NCBI GenBank assembly: GCA_017554305.1
Contig: JAFZIN010000012.1
Coordinates: 1-64,000 of the forward strand
Length of the DNA stretch: 64,000 bases
Direction of reading: 5' to 3'
DNA from: Bacteroidales bacterium
Lineage (GTDB): Bacteria; Bacteroidota; Bacteroidia; Bacteroidales; UBA932
Below, piece after piece: positions 14,907 through 23,897 of this stretch. Below the pieces are notes generated by a model. It saw only the letters and a program-made list of their open reading frames with translations, made no database searches and was not told where the DNA came from. Numbering within the stretch: position 1 is the first letter of the stretch; every line of letters starts with the position of its first letter. The translations under genes and the position numbers were made by a program.

Positions 14907-16025
14907 ATGAAAAAAGGTTTTCTTTTTCTGTTGGCTTTTCTTTTTTGCCTCTCTGTGGGGTTCTCTCAGAATGCGCGCAATCTTACAGACGAGCAGTATG
15001 CGGCCCTTGCAGACAGCATTCACAAGGTTGTGATATCATTTGATACACACGTAGATACGCCGTCATATACATTGCATCCCGATGGTCATTTTACGGTGGC
15101 CAAGGGTCAGGTAAGTTTCTCTCTTATGGAGAAGGGCGGATTGGACGGCGCCTTCTTTGCCGTTTATCTTGACCAGGGACCGTGGCAGGATGAGCACTCA
15201 CTGGATTCTGCTTACAACTGGTGCAAAGATGAACTTGTGGCCTGGAAGAAATATGTGACTGAGAAGTGTTCAGATGTTGCAGAGATTGCATACAGCGTTG
15301 AGGATGTACGCCGTATTAAAAAGGAGGGAAAGAGAATTGTGGTGCTCTGTATTGAGAACGGTTACCCGGTTAGAACGCTTTCAGATTTGGACGAGTTTCA
15401 GAAGATGGGTGTTCGCTACATAACACTCTCACACAATACGCCTAATCAGATATGTGACGGAAGCCGTTACCCCGGGCGTGCATACTGGCACGGCCTCTCT
15501 CCGTTTGGACGCCAGGTGGTGGAGCGTATGCAGCAGATAGGAATTATGGTAGATGTCTCCCACGTCTCTACGGAGTCTCTGATGGATGTGCTTAAGGTGG
15601 TGAAGGCGCCTGTGATTGCCTCCCACTCCGCCTGCAAGGCGCTCAAGCCGTCCCAGCTGAGAGACCTTACGGATGATGAAATCCGCGCCATTGCGGCTGT
15701 AGACGGTGTTATTCAGGTGGGTACCGGCCGTTTCTTCCTCTCTGACGATCTGCCTTCTCACAAGGTTGGGGTAAAGATTCTGGCAAACCACATAGACCAT
15801 ATAAAGAATATAGTGGGGGCCCGCTATGTTGGATTGGGGACAGATTTTGACGGTGGCGGCGGAGTTGTTGGACTTGATAACGCATCGCAGATGAAAAACC
15901 TCACTATAGAGCTTCTGAAGCGGGGTTGGACGGTAGAAGAGCTGAGGGGCTTCTGGGGAGGAAACCTGCTCAGGGTTTGGGAAAGGTGCCAAAAATACGC
16001 TTCAGAATTCCAAAACGGGAGGTAA
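14907..16025 (+). CDS. Exported membrane dipeptidase (peptidase M19)
   Basis: 372-residue zinc dipeptidase of the renal-dipeptidase family. A signal peptide (MKKGFLFLLAFLFCLSVGFSQ) indicates export. Zinc and active-site motifs are visible: FDTHVDTP with the H-x-D pair, CIENGYPV with the bridging Glu, LSHNTPNQICDG, VDVSHVS and ASHSACKAL with the metal His residues, and LGTDFDGGGG near the end. Homologues cleave dipeptides, including those with D-residues from murein. It lies 24 bases after the symporter gene and is followed by a clear terminator. Confidence 0.9.
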   Translation: MKKGFLFLLAFLFCLSVGFSQNARNLTDEQYAALADSIHKVVISFDTHVDTPSYTLHPDGHFTVAKGQVSFSLMEKGGLDGAFFAVYLDQGPWQDEHSLDSAYNWCKDELVAWKKYVTEKCSDVAEIAYSVEDVRRIKKEGKRIVVLCIENGYPVRTLSDLDEFQKMGVRYITLSHNTPNQICDGSRYPGRAYWHGLSPFGRQVVERMQQIGIMVDVSHVSTESLMDVLKVVKAPVIASHSACKALKPSQLRDLTDDEIRAIAAVDGVIQVGTGRFFLSDDLPSHKVGVKILANHIDHIKNIVGARYVGLGTDFDGGGGVVGLDNASQMKNLTIELLKRGWTVEELRGFWGGNLLRVWERCQKYASEFQNGR

Positions 16026-16051
16026 TAAAAATTTTGCAAATTCATAATTGA

Positions 16052-16085
16052 TTGAAAATGGGGGTCTTGACCTCCATTTTTTTTG
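16052..16085 (+). terminator. Terminator after the dipeptidase gene
   Basis: AATGGGGGTC and GACCTCCATT form a 10-base stem with one G-U pair and a two-base loop, followed directly by a run of eight T. It separates the dipeptidase unit from the ribosomal promoter. Confidence 0.85.
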
Positions 16086-16117
16086 TGCCAAAATGATTGA
16101 AAATTTTTTCAAAAAAG

Positions 16118-16148
16118 TTTGCAGATTCAGATATTTGTTTTACCTTTG
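16118..16148 (+). promoter_or_regulatory. Promoter of the rplP-rplQ ribosomal cluster
   Basis: TTTG (16118-16121), 19 nt, TACCTTTG (16141-16148): exact Bacteroidota consensus. It places transcription start near 16153 and leaves a leader of about 60 nt before rplP. Confidence 0.8.
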
Positions 16149-16153
16149 CGTCC

Positions 16154-16186
16154 CAACATTTCGGTTCCGTTACAGCCAAAGTGTTG
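16154..16186 (+). promoter_or_regulatory. Leader hairpin ahead of rplP
   Basis: CAACATTTCGG (16154-16164) pairs with CCAAAGTGTTG (16176-16186), with one mismatch and one G-U. It begins at or next to the predicted transcript start. A site for feedback control by a ribosomal protein is possible but not shown. Confidence 0.5.
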
Positions 16187-16215
16187 AAAATTAACAAGAT
16201 AAAGCGTAAAAAGCG

Positions 16216-16638
16216 ATGTTACAACCAAAGAAAACCAAATTTAGAAGGATGCAGAAGGGCCGTATGAAAGGTAAGGCCCAGAGGGGAGCTCAGCTTGCTT
16301 TCGGTTCCTTCGGTATCAAGACTCTTGAGTCTTGTTGGATGACTGGCCAGCAGATTGAGGCTGCACGTCAGGCCGTTGTTCGTTATATGAAACGTGAGGG
16401 TTACGTATGGATCCGCATATTCCCTGATAAACCATTTACCAAGAAGCCTGCAGAGGTACGTATGGGTAAAGGTAAGGGTAATCCTGAGGGATTCGTAGCA
16501 CCTGTAACGCCAGGTAGAATGCTCATAGAGGTGGACGGAGTTCCTGTTGAGGTAGCTAGAGAGGCCCTCAGACTCGGAGCACAGAAATTGCCCGTATCTA
16601 CAAAGTTTGTAGTAAGAAGGGATTTTGTTAAACAATAA
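16216..16638 (+). CDS. rplP: Ribosomal protein uL16
   Basis: 140 residues, full length. L16 helps form the large-subunit tRNA A-site region and is needed late in assembly. Landmarks: [49 protein letters not shown] and [12 protein letters not shown]. It is the first gene of this ribosomal block. The genes that normally precede it (rpsJ to rpsC) are absent and an M19 dipeptidase gene takes their place upstream, behind a terminator and a new promoter. Confidence 0.98.
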   Translation: MLQPKKTKFRRMQKGRMKGKAQRGAQLAFGSFGIKTLESCWMTGQQIEAARQAVVRYMKREGYVWIRIFPDKPFTKKPAEVRMGKGKGNPEGFVAPVTPGRMLIEVDGVPVEVAREALRLGAQKLPVSTKFVVRRDFVKQ

Positions 16639-16652
16639 GAAGAAGTAAGATT

Positions 16653-16856
16653 ATGGATATTAAAGAAATACGTGAAATGAGCGAGAAGGACCTCAGAGAG
16701 CGCATCCAGACTAACCGCGCTGCTTTGAACCAGATGCTTCTCAACCACGCTGTCTCTCCATTAGAGAACACTTCTCAAATTAAGAAGGCAAAGAAAGATA
16801 TCACAAGAATGCTTACTGTCTTGAGTGAGATTGAGAATAAAAAACAGAGTAAATAA
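16653..16856 (+). CDS. rpmC: Ribosomal protein uL29
   Basis: 67 residues, standard length, with [15 protein letters not shown] and the closing helix [15 protein letters not shown]29 lies near the nascent-chain exit. It overlaps rpsQ by one base (TAATG). Confidence 0.97.
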   Translation: MDIKEIREMSEKDLRERIQTNRAALNQMLLNHAVSPLENTSQIKKAKKDITRMLTVLSEIENKKQSK

Positions 16857-17110
16857 TGGAAAGAAAGCTTAGGAAAACCAGAATAGGTGTTGTGGTCAGC
16901 AACAAGATGGACAAGAGCGCCGTTGTTGCCGTAAAGACTAAAGAGAAACACCCTATTTACGGCAAGTTCGTAAATAAAACCACAAAGTTTGTAGCGCATG
17001 ATGAGAAGAACGAGTGTTCAGAGGGTGATACCGTAAAGATTATGGAGACCCGTCCTCTCAGTAAGACAAAGCGTTGGAGATTAGTTGAAATCGTTGAAAA
17101 AGTTAAATAA
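16856..17110 (+). CDS. rpsQ: Ribosomal protein uS17
   Basis: 84 residues, normal length; binds 16S rRNA early in small-subunit assembly. Landmarks: [19 protein letters not shown] and [19 protein letters not shown]. Its start overlaps the rpmC stop by one base, indicating coupled translation. rplN follows three bases later. Confidence 0.98.
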   Translation: MERKLRKTRIGVVVSNKMDKSAVVAVKTKEKHPIYGKFVNKTTKFVAHDEKNECSEGDTVKIMETRPLSKTKRWRLVEIVEKVK

Positions 17111-17113
17111 GCT

Positions 17114-17479
17114 ATGATACAGCAGGAAACAAGATTAATGGTAGCCGATAACAGCGGTGCAAAGGAGGTCCTCTGCATCCGTGTTCTGGGTGGTACAAAG
17201 CGTCGTTATGCTGGTGTTGGAGATAAGATTGTTGTAGCAGTAAAGAGCGCCATCCCGGGAGCAGATGCCAAGAAAGGCTCTGTGTCTAAGGCAGTTGTAG
17301 TAAGAACTAAGAAAGAGATCCGCAGAGCGGACGGTTCTTATATCAGATTTGACGAGAACGCCTGCGTCCTTTTGGACAATCAGGGTGAGGTTAAGGGAAC
17401 ACGTATCTTTGGCCCGGTTGCCAGAGAGTTGCGTGATAATTATATGAAGATTGTTTCACTTGCCCCTGAGGTACTTTAA
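17114..17479 (+). CDS. rplN: Ribosomal protein uL14
   Basis: 121 residues; contacts 23S rRNA and the subunit interface. Landmarks: [19 protein letters not shown], the conserved [15 protein letters not shown] and the end segment FGPVARELR. The length is as expected. Confidence 0.98.
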   Translation: MIQQETRLMVADNSGAKEVLCIRVLGGTKRRYAGVGDKIVVAVKSAIPGADAKKGSVSKAVVVRTKKEIRRADGSYIRFDENACVLLDNQGEVKGTRIFGPVARELRDNYMKIVSLAPEVL

Positions 17480-17483
17480 TCAT

Positions 17484-17489
17484 AGGAGG
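17484..17489 (+). promoter_or_regulatory. AGGAGG ribosome binding site of rplX
   Basis: A perfect AGGAGG 7 bases before the rplX ATG. Such sites are rare in this phylum and in the rest of the window. Confidence 0.7.
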
Positions 17490-17496
17490 TATAGCA

Positions 17497-17820
17497 ATGA
17501 ATGTAAAATTACACGTTAAGAAAGGTGATATGGTCTTCGTAAATGCCGGTAATGAGAAAGGTAAGACCGGTAAGATCCTCAGTGTTGACCGTAAAAATAT
17601 GCGCGCTATTGTTGAGGGACTCAACATGGTAAGCAAGCACACTAAGCCAAACGCTCAGAATCCACAGGGTGGTATTGTTAAGCAGGAGGCATCTATTCAC
17701 ATCTCTAACTTGCAGGTTGTAGATCCTGTTAAGGGTGGTCCTACAAGAATTGGACGCCGTCTGAATGACAAGGGCAAACTTGTACGTTACGCTAAAAAAT
17801 CAGGGGAGGAAATCAAATAA
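17497..17820 (+). CDS. rplX: Ribosomal protein uL24
   Basis: 107 residues with the KOW motif ([21 protein letters not shown]) and [13 protein letters not shown]24 starts large-subunit assembly. A strong AGGAGG stands 7 bases before the ATG, one of only four such sites seen in this block. The stop overlaps the rplE start by one base (TAATG). Confidence 0.98.
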   Translation: MNVKLHVKKGDMVFVNAGNEKGKTGKILSVDRKNMRAIVEGLNMVSKHTKPNAQNPQGGIVKQEASIHISNLQVVDPVKGGPTRIGRRLNDKGKLVRYAKKSGEEIK

Positions 17821-18470
17821 TGGCAAAGGAAGTAAAGAAAGAGCAGGCTGCTAAGCAGAATGCTAAACAGGCTAAGGATTCCAAGGGTTCAAAGAAGAGC
17901 TCAGGCGAGCAGGTAGTTCCTAAGGGATGGGTTCCAAACCTTCAGAAAGAGTACAAGGAGCGCATAATGGGAGAACTTCAGAAGCAGTTCAACTTCAAGT
18001 CTGCAATGCAGATTCCAAGACTTGTTAAGATTACTATCAATCAGGGAGTTGGAATAGCATCACAGGATAAGAAACTTGTAGAGAACGCAGCTGAGGAGTT
18101 GGCTCTCATCACAGGTCAGAAGGCAGTTCTTACCTATTCAAGAAAGGATATTGCTTCCTTCAAACTTAGAAGAGGAATGCCTATTGGTTGTAAGGTAACT
18201 CTCCGCCGTGCAAAGATGTACGAGTTTATGGAGAGACTCGTTAAGGTTTCACTTCCACGAATCAGAGATTTCAAAGGCGTGGAGGAGAAGTTTGACGGAA
18301 AGGGAAACTATACACTTGGACTTAAAGAGCAGATCATATTCCCGGAGATTGATATTGATAAGGTATCAAAGGTTCTTGGAATGGAGATCACATTCGTAAC
18401 AAGCACAACAAAAGACGAGGAGGCAAGAGCACTCCTGGCTGCATTTGGAGTTCCTTTCAAGAAGAAATAA
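17820..18470 (+). CDS. rplE: Ribosomal protein uL5 with lysine-rich N-terminal extension
   Basis: 216 residues; L5 binds 5S rRNA and the central protuberance. The conserved protein begins at about residue 40 ([18 protein letters not shown]) and carries [15 protein letters not shown] and [17 protein letters not shown]. Typical L5 has about 180 residues, so about 37 extra residues precede it, rich in Lys, Ala, Gln and Ser ([19 protein letters not shown]). The ATG overlaps the rplX stop by one base, which supports the long start. An internal start is possible, but no good Met lies at the usual position. Confidence 0.95.
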   Translation: MAKEVKKEQAAKQNAKQAKDSKGSKKSSGEQVVPKGWVPNLQKEYKERIMGELQKQFNFKSAMQIPRLVKITINQGVGIASQDKKLVENAAEELALITGQKAVLTYSRKDIASFKLRRGMPIGCKVTLRRAKMYEFMERLVKVSLPRIRDFKGVEEKFDGKGNYTLGLKEQIIFPEIDIDKVSKVLGMEITFVTSTTKDEEARALLAAFGVPFKKK

Positions 18471-18487
18471 TAGAAAACAGATAGTAT

Positions 18488-18757
18488 ATGGCAAAAGAAT
18501 CAATGAAAGCGCGTGAAGTAAAGCGCGCCAAGCTATGCGCCAAATATGCTGAGAAACGCAAACAACTGAAGGCTGAGGGTAACTATGCAGCTCTGGATAA
18601 GCTTCCTAAGAACGCTTCTCCTGTAAGACTTCACAACCGCTGCTCTCTTACCGGAAGACCAAAGGGATATATGCGCGTCTTTGGCATAAGCAGAATTCAG
18701 TTCAGAGAGATGGCCAGCAAAGGTCTTATCCCTGGAGTACGCAAAGCTAGCTGGTAA
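18488..18757 (+). CDS. rpsN: Ribosomal protein uS14 (zinc-free type)
   Basis: 89 residues, the longer form without the CxxC zinc motifs. Landmarks: [39 protein letters not shown] and the closing [12 protein letters not shown]14 assembles into the small-subunit head. Position between rplE and rpsH is standard. Confidence 0.97.
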   Translation: MAKESMKAREVKRAKLCAKYAEKRKQLKAEGNYAALDKLPKNASPVRLHNRCSLTGRPKGYMRVFGISRIQFREMASKGLIPGVRKASW

Positions 18758-18799
18758 CAGCAAAGTGGATATCGATTATTTATTAAAAACTTAAAAACA

Positions 18800-19195
18800 A
18801 TGACTGATCCAATTTCAGACTTTTTGACAAGAATCAGGAACGCCTACAGAGCAAACCATAAGGTTGTTGAGATTCCTGCCTCCAAAATGAAACAGGAGCT
18901 TACAAGAGTTCTCTTTGAGAAGGGTTACATCTTAAGCTACAAAGTTGTGGAGGGAAAACCAGTAGGAACAATTAAGATAGCACTCAAGTACCACCCAGAG
19001 ACTCACACTCCTGCTATTAAGAAGATTGTGAGAGTCAGCCGTCCGGGTCTTCGTCAGTACAGAGGAGTGGAGAAGATGCCTAGAGTTCTCAACGGACTTG
19101 GAATAGCAATCCTTTCTACTTCAAAGGGTATTATCACAGATAAGGAAGCTCGTCTGCAGAATGTTGGAGGCGAAGTGCTTTGCTACGTTTACTAA
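18800..19195 (+). CDS. rpsH: Ribosomal protein uS8
   Basis: 131 residues; binds helix 21 of 16S rRNA. In E. coli it also represses the spc operon by binding its mRNA. Landmarks: MTDPISDFLTRIRNAYRA, SRPGLRQYRGVEKMPRVLNGLGIAILST and GGEVLCYVY at the end. Normal length. Confidence 0.98.
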   Translation: MTDPISDFLTRIRNAYRANHKVVEIPASKMKQELTRVLFEKGYILSYKVVEGKPVGTIKIALKYHPETHTPAIKKIVRVSRPGLRQYRGVEKMPRVLNGLGIAILSTSKGIITDKEARLQNVGGEVLCYVY

Positions 19196-19213
19196 TAGAA
19201 TAACATTTTAATT

Positions 19214-19774
19214 ATGTCAAGAATAGGAAAATTACCTGTAAGCCTTCCACAAGGAGTTACAATCTCCGTAGACAAGGAGAATGTGGTTAAGGTTAAAGGC
19301 CCTAAGGGAGAGCTCTCACAGAAGGTTGATCCGGATATTGAGGTCTCCGTAGAGGGAGGCGTGGTAACTGTAAAAAGACCTACAGACCAGCCGCGCCACA
19401 GATCTATGCACGGACTTTATCGTGCTTTGATACACAATATGGTTGTTGGAGTATCTGAGGGTTACCAGACAAAGCAGGAGCTTGTTGGTGTTGGTTACCG
19501 CGTTGAGGCAGCCGGACAGCTTCTTAAGTTCTCTCTGGGTTTCTCTCATGATATTTATCTCCAGCTCCCTAACGAGGTTACCGCAGAGGTTCCTCAGGTT
19601 AAGAAGGGTGCTAACCCAATTTTGATTCTCAAAAGTTCAGACAAGCAGCTTCTGGGTATGGTAGCAGCCAAGATACGTTCATTCCGTAAGCCTGAGCCTT
19701 ACAAGGGTAAGGGTATTAAGTTTGAGGGTGAAGTTATCCGCAGAAAGGCTGGTAAGACCGCTGCAGCTAAATAA
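19214..19774 (+). CDS. rplF: Ribosomal protein uL6
   Basis: 186 residues with the two L6 repeats: MSRIGKLPVSLPQGV at the start, GVSEGYQTKQELVGVGYR between, and RSFRKPEPYKGKGIKFEGE with RRKAGKTAAAK at the end. L6 stabilises the factor-binding side of the large subunit. Confidence 0.98.
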   Translation: MSRIGKLPVSLPQGVTISVDKENVVKVKGPKGELSQKVDPDIEVSVEGGVVTVKRPTDQPRHRSMHGLYRALIHNMVVGVSEGYQTKQELVGVGYRVEAAGQLLKFSLGFSHDIYLQLPNEVTAEVPQVKKGANPILILKSSDKQLLGMVAAKIRSFRKPEPYKGKGIKFEGEVIRRKAGKTAAAK

Positions 19775-19776
19775 TT

Positions 19777-19782
19777 AGGAGG
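19777..19782 (+). promoter_or_regulatory. AGGAGG ribosome binding site of rplR
   Basis: A perfect AGGAGG 7 bases before the rplR ATG at 19790. Confidence 0.7.
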
Positions 19783-19789
19783 ATAAGAT

Positions 19790-20146
19790 ATGAATAAAAT
19801 AGAAAGAAGACAGAGAATTCGTTATCGTATCCGCAAGGTTGTTAGCGGTACGGCCGAAAGACCAAGAATGAGCATTTTCAGATCCAACAAGCAGATATAC
19901 GTTCAGTTTATAGATGACGTTAACGGCGTTACTTTGGCTGCCGTTTCCTCTATGGATAAGGCTGTTGCACCTCAGACAGAGGGCAAGACCAAGATAGAGG
20001 TTGCTGCTCTTGTAGGTGAGGCTGCCGCAAAGGTTGCTGCTGAAAAGGGTATCAAAGAGGTTGCCTTTGACAGAGGAGGTTACCTGTATCACGGAAGAGT
20101 TAAAAGTTTGGCAGATGCCGCACGTAAAGGCGGTCTTAAATTCTAA
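19790..20146 (+). CDS. rplR: Ribosomal protein uL18
   Basis: 118 residues; binds 5S rRNA together with L5. Landmarks: [24 protein letters not shown] is the basic start region, then [18 protein letters not shown] and [21 protein letters not shown] strong AGGAGG lies upstream. The stop overlaps rpsE by one base (TAATG). Confidence 0.98.
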   Translation: MNKIERRQRIRYRIRKVVSGTAERPRMSIFRSNKQIYVQFIDDVNGVTLAAVSSMDKAVAPQTEGKTKIEVAALVGEAAAKVAAEKGIKEVAFDRGGYLYHGRVKSLADAARKGGLKF

Positions 20147-20673
20147 TGACTATGGCAGAAAATAATAAGAACAAAGAGGTAAGAACTACAGACCTGGAAC
20201 TTAAAGACAGGTTGGTGGCAGTTAGAAGAGTTACCAAAGTTACCAAAGGAGGTCGTCACTTCAGCTTTGCTGCTATAGTAGTAGTTGGAGATGAGAAGAG
20301 CGTTGTAGGTTACGGACTTGGCAAGGCCAACGAGGTTACCACCGCAATCTCCAAAGGCATTGAGGATGCAAAGAAGAACCTTGTAAAGGTTCCTGTATAC
20401 AAGAACACAATTCCACACGAGCAGACTGCTAAATTCGGTGGTGCTGAGGTATTTATGAAGCCTGCAGCTCCTGGTACCGGAGTAAAGGCAGGAGGTGCTA
20501 TGCGTGCAGTGTTTGAGTCTGTAGGCATTCACGATGTGCTTGCAAAATCAAAGGGTTCGTCTAACCCTCACAACCTTGTAAAGGCTACTATTGCTGCTCT
20601 CGCACAGATGAGAGACGCTTACACCGTTGCAGGTTTGAGAGGCGTGCCTATGAAGAATGTATTTAACGGTTAA
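20146..20673 (+). CDS. rpsE: Ribosomal protein uS5
   Basis: 175 residues; important for decoding accuracy. Landmarks: [59 protein letters not shown] and [12 protein letters not shown]. Two Met codons are possible (20146 and 20152); the first overlaps the rplR stop. Length is in the normal range. Confidence 0.98.
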   Translation: MTMAENNKNKEVRTTDLELKDRLVAVRRVTKVTKGGRHFSFAAIVVVGDEKSVVGYGLGKANEVTTAISKGIEDAKKNLVKVPVYKNTIPHEQTAKFGGAEVFMKPAAPGTGVKAGGAMRAVFESVGIHDVLAKSKGSSNPHNLVKATIAALAQMRDAYTVAGLRGVPMKNVFNG

Positions 20674-20678
20674 GGAGG
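20673..20678 (+). promoter_or_regulatory. AGGAGG ribosome binding site of rpmD
   Basis: A perfect AGGAGG 8 bases before the rpmD ATG, partly overlapping the rpsE stop codon. It decides the start of this very short gene. Confidence 0.7.
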
Positions 20679-20686
20679 AGTGAGAA

Positions 20687-20866
20687 ATGGCAAAAGTTAA
20701 AGTCACACAGGTAAAAGGAAAAAGTGGTGCGACAAAGAGACAGATTGCAACACTCGAGGCCTTAGGAATCAAGAAGATTCACCACAGCGTAGAAGTTGAA
20801 CTGACTTCAGTTACAAAGGGTATGATTGAGAAGGTTCGTCACCTTGTAACAGTAGAAGAAATTTAA
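20687..20866 (+). CDS. rpmD: Ribosomal protein uL30
   Basis: 59 residues beginning MAKVKVTQVKGKSGATKRQ, with the family pattern LEALGIKKIHHSVEVEL and the closing helix IEKVRHLVTVEEI. Position between rpsE and rplO is standard, and AGGAGG stands 8 bases before the ATG. Confidence 0.96.
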   Translation: MAKVKVTQVKGKSGATKRQIATLEALGIKKIHHSVEVELTSVTKGMIEKVRHLVTVEEI

Positions 20867-20871
20867 GGAGG
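20866..20871 (+). promoter_or_regulatory. AGGAGG ribosome binding site of rplO
   Basis: A perfect AGGAGG 8 bases before the rplO ATG, beginning at the last base of the rpmD stop codon. Confidence 0.7.
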
Positions 20872-20879
20872 AATAGAGA

Positions 20880-21329
20880 ATGAAACTTAATACATTAAAA
20901 CCAGCAAAGGGTTCTTTGGGAAAGCAAAAGAGAATCGGTCGCGGTGAGGGTTCCGGACACGGTGGAACTGCAACACGCGGTATGAACGGTGCTAAGCAGC
21001 GCAGCGGTTATTCTGCAAAGCTTGGTTTCCAGGGCGGTCAGATGCCTATCCAGAGACAGTTGCCTAAGTTTGGCTTCAACAACCCTAACAAAGTTGAATA
21101 TAAAGTTATCAACCTCTCTTCACTTCAGGCTCTTAGCGAGAAACTCAAAGTTGAGGAAATCAGCAGAGAGACTCTGATTGAGAACGGTCTCGTTTCTAAG
21201 AAGGATCTTGTAAAGATTCTTGGAAACGGTGAACTTAAGGCAAAACTTAACGTTTCTGCCAACGCTTTCTCAAAATCAGCCATTGCTAAAATAGAAGCAT
21301 TGAACGGTACTGCAACAGTAATCAAGTAA
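20880..21329 (+). CDS. rplO: Ribosomal protein uL15
   Basis: 149 residues, full length. L15 is an assembly protein of the large subunit. Landmarks: MKLNTLKPAKGSLGKQKRIG, the glycine-rich RGEGSGHGGTATRGMNG and FQGGQMPIQRQLPKFGF. secY follows 5 bases after the stop. Confidence 0.98.
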   Translation: MKLNTLKPAKGSLGKQKRIGRGEGSGHGGTATRGMNGAKQRSGYSAKLGFQGGQMPIQRQLPKFGFNNPNKVEYKVINLSSLQALSEKLKVEEISRETLIENGLVSKKDLVKILGNGELKAKLNVSANAFSKSAIAKIEALNGTATVIK

Positions 21330-21334
21330 CAAAA

Positions 21335-22651
21335 ATGAAGAAGTTTATTGAAACTATAAGGAACATCTTCAAGATTGAGGATCTTAAAAACAGAATCATT
21401 TACACTCTGCTTTTGATTCTCGTGTATCGTCTTGGGAGCTTTGTAGTTATGCCGGGTATCAACCCTCACCTGATTGCAGATTCAAATCTGACTGCACAGA
21501 CATCTGAGGGTCTCCTTGGTTTGCTCAACATGTTCTCAGGAGGTGCGTTTGGAAATGCTTCCATATTTGCACTCGGTGTAATGCCTTACATCTCTGCATC
21601 TATCGTCCTTCAGCTTTTGGGTATTATGATCCCATATTTCCAGAAGCTTCAGAAGGAGGGTGAGAGCGGAAGAAGGAAAATGAACCAGTGGACTCGTTAT
21701 CTGACCATTTTAATTCTTGCAGTACAGGGTCCTGCATATCTTACCAACCTTCACGCACAGCTTCCGCAGGAGGCGTTCCTTATTAAGGGCTTCTCCTTCA
21801 ACCTGTTTGCAACCTTGGTTCTTATAGGCGGAACTATGTTCATCATGTGGTTGGGCGAGAGAATTACAGACCGCGGTATAGGTAACGGTATCTCACTTAT
21901 CATCATGATTGGTATCGTAGCAAGATTGCCTCACGCTCTTCTTGCTGAGATTGGTACAAGAACCAGTGGTGGTGTAGGTGGTCCTCTTATGCTTATAGTT
22001 GAGTTCATACTTCTCTTTGTAATCTTTGCACTTACTATTGCTCTCGTACAGGGAACCCGCAAGATTCCGGTACAGTATGCAAAGAGAATTGTGGGCAACA
22101 AGCAGTACGGTGGCGTTAGACAGTATATCCCATTGAAGATCAATGCTGCCAACGTTATGCCTATCATCTTTGCTCAGGCACTGATGATGTTCCCTCTGCT
22201 TTTCTCTCACTTTGACGCAACCAGAGGATTCGCTGCAACATTCTCAAACATAAAGGGTTTCTGGTATAACGCAGTATTCGCATTCCTTATCATCATCTTC
22301 ACATACTTCTATACAACCGTCATTATCAATCCAACACAGATGGCGGAGGAGATGAAGAAGAACGGTGGATTTATTCCTGGCGTTAAGCCTGGTAAGGCAA
22401 CTGCAGAATACATAGATTCCGTAATGAGTAGAATTACTCTTCCGGGTTCCATCTTCCTTGCAATTGTGGGTATTCTTCCTGCACTGGCAATGATTGTGGG
22501 TGTAAACAACCAGTTTGCACAGTTCTACGGAGGTACTTCACTGCTTATTATGGTGGGTGTTGTATTGGATACGCTGCAGCAGATTGAGAGCCACTTGCTG
22601 ATGAGACATTATGACGGACTTACAAAAACCGGAAGGTTGAAAGGACGCTAA
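21335..22651 (+). CDS. secY: Protein translocase subunit SecY
   Basis: 438 residues with ten predicted membrane helices; the channel of the Sec system in the inner membrane. Landmarks: FKIEDLKNRIIYTLLLILVY, the plug-side segment LLGLLNMFSGGAFGNASIFALG, the cytoplasmic loops NQWTRYLTIL and GTRKIPVQYAKRIVGNK, and FIPGVKPGKATAEYID. Its place behind rplO is conserved. Confidence 0.98.
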   Translation: MKKFIETIRNIFKIEDLKNRIIYTLLLILVYRLGSFVVMPGINPHLIADSNLTAQTSEGLLGLLNMFSGGAFGNASIFALGVMPYISASIVLQLLGIMIPYFQKLQKEGESGRRKMNQWTRYLTILILAVQGPAYLTNLHAQLPQEAFLIKGFSFNLFATLVLIGGTMFIMWLGERITDRGIGNGISLIIMIGIVARLPHALLAEIGTRTSGGVGGPLMLIVEFILLFVIFALTIALVQGTRKIPVQYAKRIVGNKQYGGVRQYIPLKINAANVMPIIFAQALMMFPLLFSHFDATRGFAATFSNIKGFWYNAVFAFLIIIFTYFYTTVIINPTQMAEEMKKNGGFIPGVKPGKATAEYIDSVMSRITLPGSIFLAIVGILPALAMIVGVNNQFAQFYGGTSLLIMVGVVLDTLQQIESHLLMRHYDGLTKTGRLKGR

Positions 22652-22685
22652 AATAGAGTTTTCAGAGTTCGTTAGTTGATATAAG

Positions 22686-23459
22686 ATGGTACACTACAAG
22701 ACATTGGAAGAAATAGAGATTCTCAGAGAGAATGCTATCCTTGTCTCTAAAACCCTGGCGGAGGTAGGCAAGCATATTGCTCCCGGTGTAACAACCAGGC
22801 AGCTGGATAAGATTGCCGAGACCTTCATCCGCGATAATGGCGCGGTACCGGGTTTCCTTGGGTACGGCGGTTTTCCCGCAACGCTCTGCCTCTCTGTAAA
22901 TGAGGTGGTTGTGCACGGGATTCCGGATGATACCGTGCTCAAGGAGGGTGATATCGTCTCAGTAGATTGCGGCACCGTCTATAAAGGCTTTTACGGAGAT
23001 TCCGCCTACACTTTTCCTGTAGGAGAGGTGGACAAAGAGACTGCTTTTCTTCTCAAGACTACGGAAGAGAGTTTGTATCTGGGTGCGGCTCAGGCAATTG
23101 ACGGCAACAGAATTGGTGATATAGGTCACGCTGTTCAGTCATATTGTGAAGAGAGAGGATTCTCTGTTGTAAGGGAACTGGTAGGCCACGGACTCGGCAG
23201 AGATATGCACGAGGATCCTATGGTTCCAAACTACGGAAAGCCGGGAAGCGGTAAGAAGCTCAGGGAAGGAATGGTAATATGCATTGAGCCAATGATTAAC
23301 GCAGGCAAGAAAGATGTGTATGAGAGAAAGAACGGCTGGAGCGTTGCTACCGTAGACGGCAAAAAATCTGCTCACTTTGAGTTTACCGTTGCTGTAAAGA
23401 AGGGTAAACCGGAGATATTGACAACATTTGATTACATTAAAAATCTAAAGGCAAACTGA
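22686..23459 (+). CDS. map: Type I methionine aminopeptidase
   Basis: 257 residues; removes the initiator Met from new proteins. Metal ligands are visible in [19 protein letters not shown] (two Asp), [12 protein letters not shown] (His), CIEPMINAG (Glu) and HFEFTVAV (Glu). The expected zinc-finger extension of some types is absent. It stands between secY and infA, with one base before infA. Confidence 0.97.
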   Translation: MVHYKTLEEIEILRENAILVSKTLAEVGKHIAPGVTTRQLDKIAETFIRDNGAVPGFLGYGGFPATLCLSVNEVVVHGIPDDTVLKEGDIVSVDCGTVYKGFYGDSAYTFPVGEVDKETAFLLKTTEESLYLGAAQAIDGNRIGDIGHAVQSYCEERGFSVVRELVGHGLGRDMHEDPMVPNYGKPGSGKKLREGMVICIEPMINAGKKDVYERKNGWSVATVDGKKSAHFEFTVAVKKGKPEILTTFDYIKNLKAN

Positions 23460-23460
23460 T

Positions 23461-23679
23461 ATGGCAAAACAGGAAGCAATTGAAAGAGACGGCGTAATAC
23501 TTGAGGCTTTGTCCAATGCAATGTTCAAGGTTGAACTGGACAACGGTCCGGTGATTATTGCGCATATTTCAGGCAAGATGCGTATGCACTATATTAAGAT
23601 TCTTCCGGGAGATAGGGTTAAGGTGGAGATGTCTCCGTATGACCTTACAAAGGGAAGGATATCCTTCAGATATAAGTAA
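23461..23679 (+). CDS. infA: Translation initiation factor IF-1
   Basis: 72 residues, a single S1/OB-fold domain: [39 protein letters not shown] and the end [13 protein letters not shown]-1 occupies the A site during initiation. Standard length and context. Confidence 0.98.
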   Translation: MAKQEAIERDGVILEALSNAMFKVELDNGPVIIAHISGKMRMHYIKILPGDRVKVEMSPYDLTKGRISFRYK

Positions 23680-23721
23680 TGTAATTGGCTCGTAAAGAAT
23701 AAATTATAAAAACAAAATACT

Positions 23722-23838
23722 ATGAAAGTCAAAGCTTCAGTAAAAAAGCGCAGCGATGATTGCAAGATTGTAAGACGCAAGGGACGCGTTTACATTATCT
23801 GCAAGAAGAACCCTAAGTTCAAGATGCGTCAGGGTTAA
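23722..23838 (+). CDS. rpmJ: Ribosomal protein bL36
   Basis: 38 residues, beginning [19 protein letters not shown] and ending FKMRQG. Zinc-binding L36 proteins have a C-x2-C, C and H set. Here the first Cys and the His are missing while two Cys remain, so it should be a non-zinc form, as commonly seen in Bacteroidota. Its place between infA and rpsM is standard. Confidence 0.95.
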   Translation: MKVKASVKKRSDDCKIVRRKGRVYIICKKNPKFKMRQG

Positions 23839-23897
23839 TAAACCTTGCTAACGGATTGTTAAACAGAAAAAATTTCTAATCAAGTAAACAATAGAAT

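Noticed and set aside
16219..16635. Long antisense frames across ribosomal genes
   Set aside because: They mirror highly conserved coding sequence and have no own signals.
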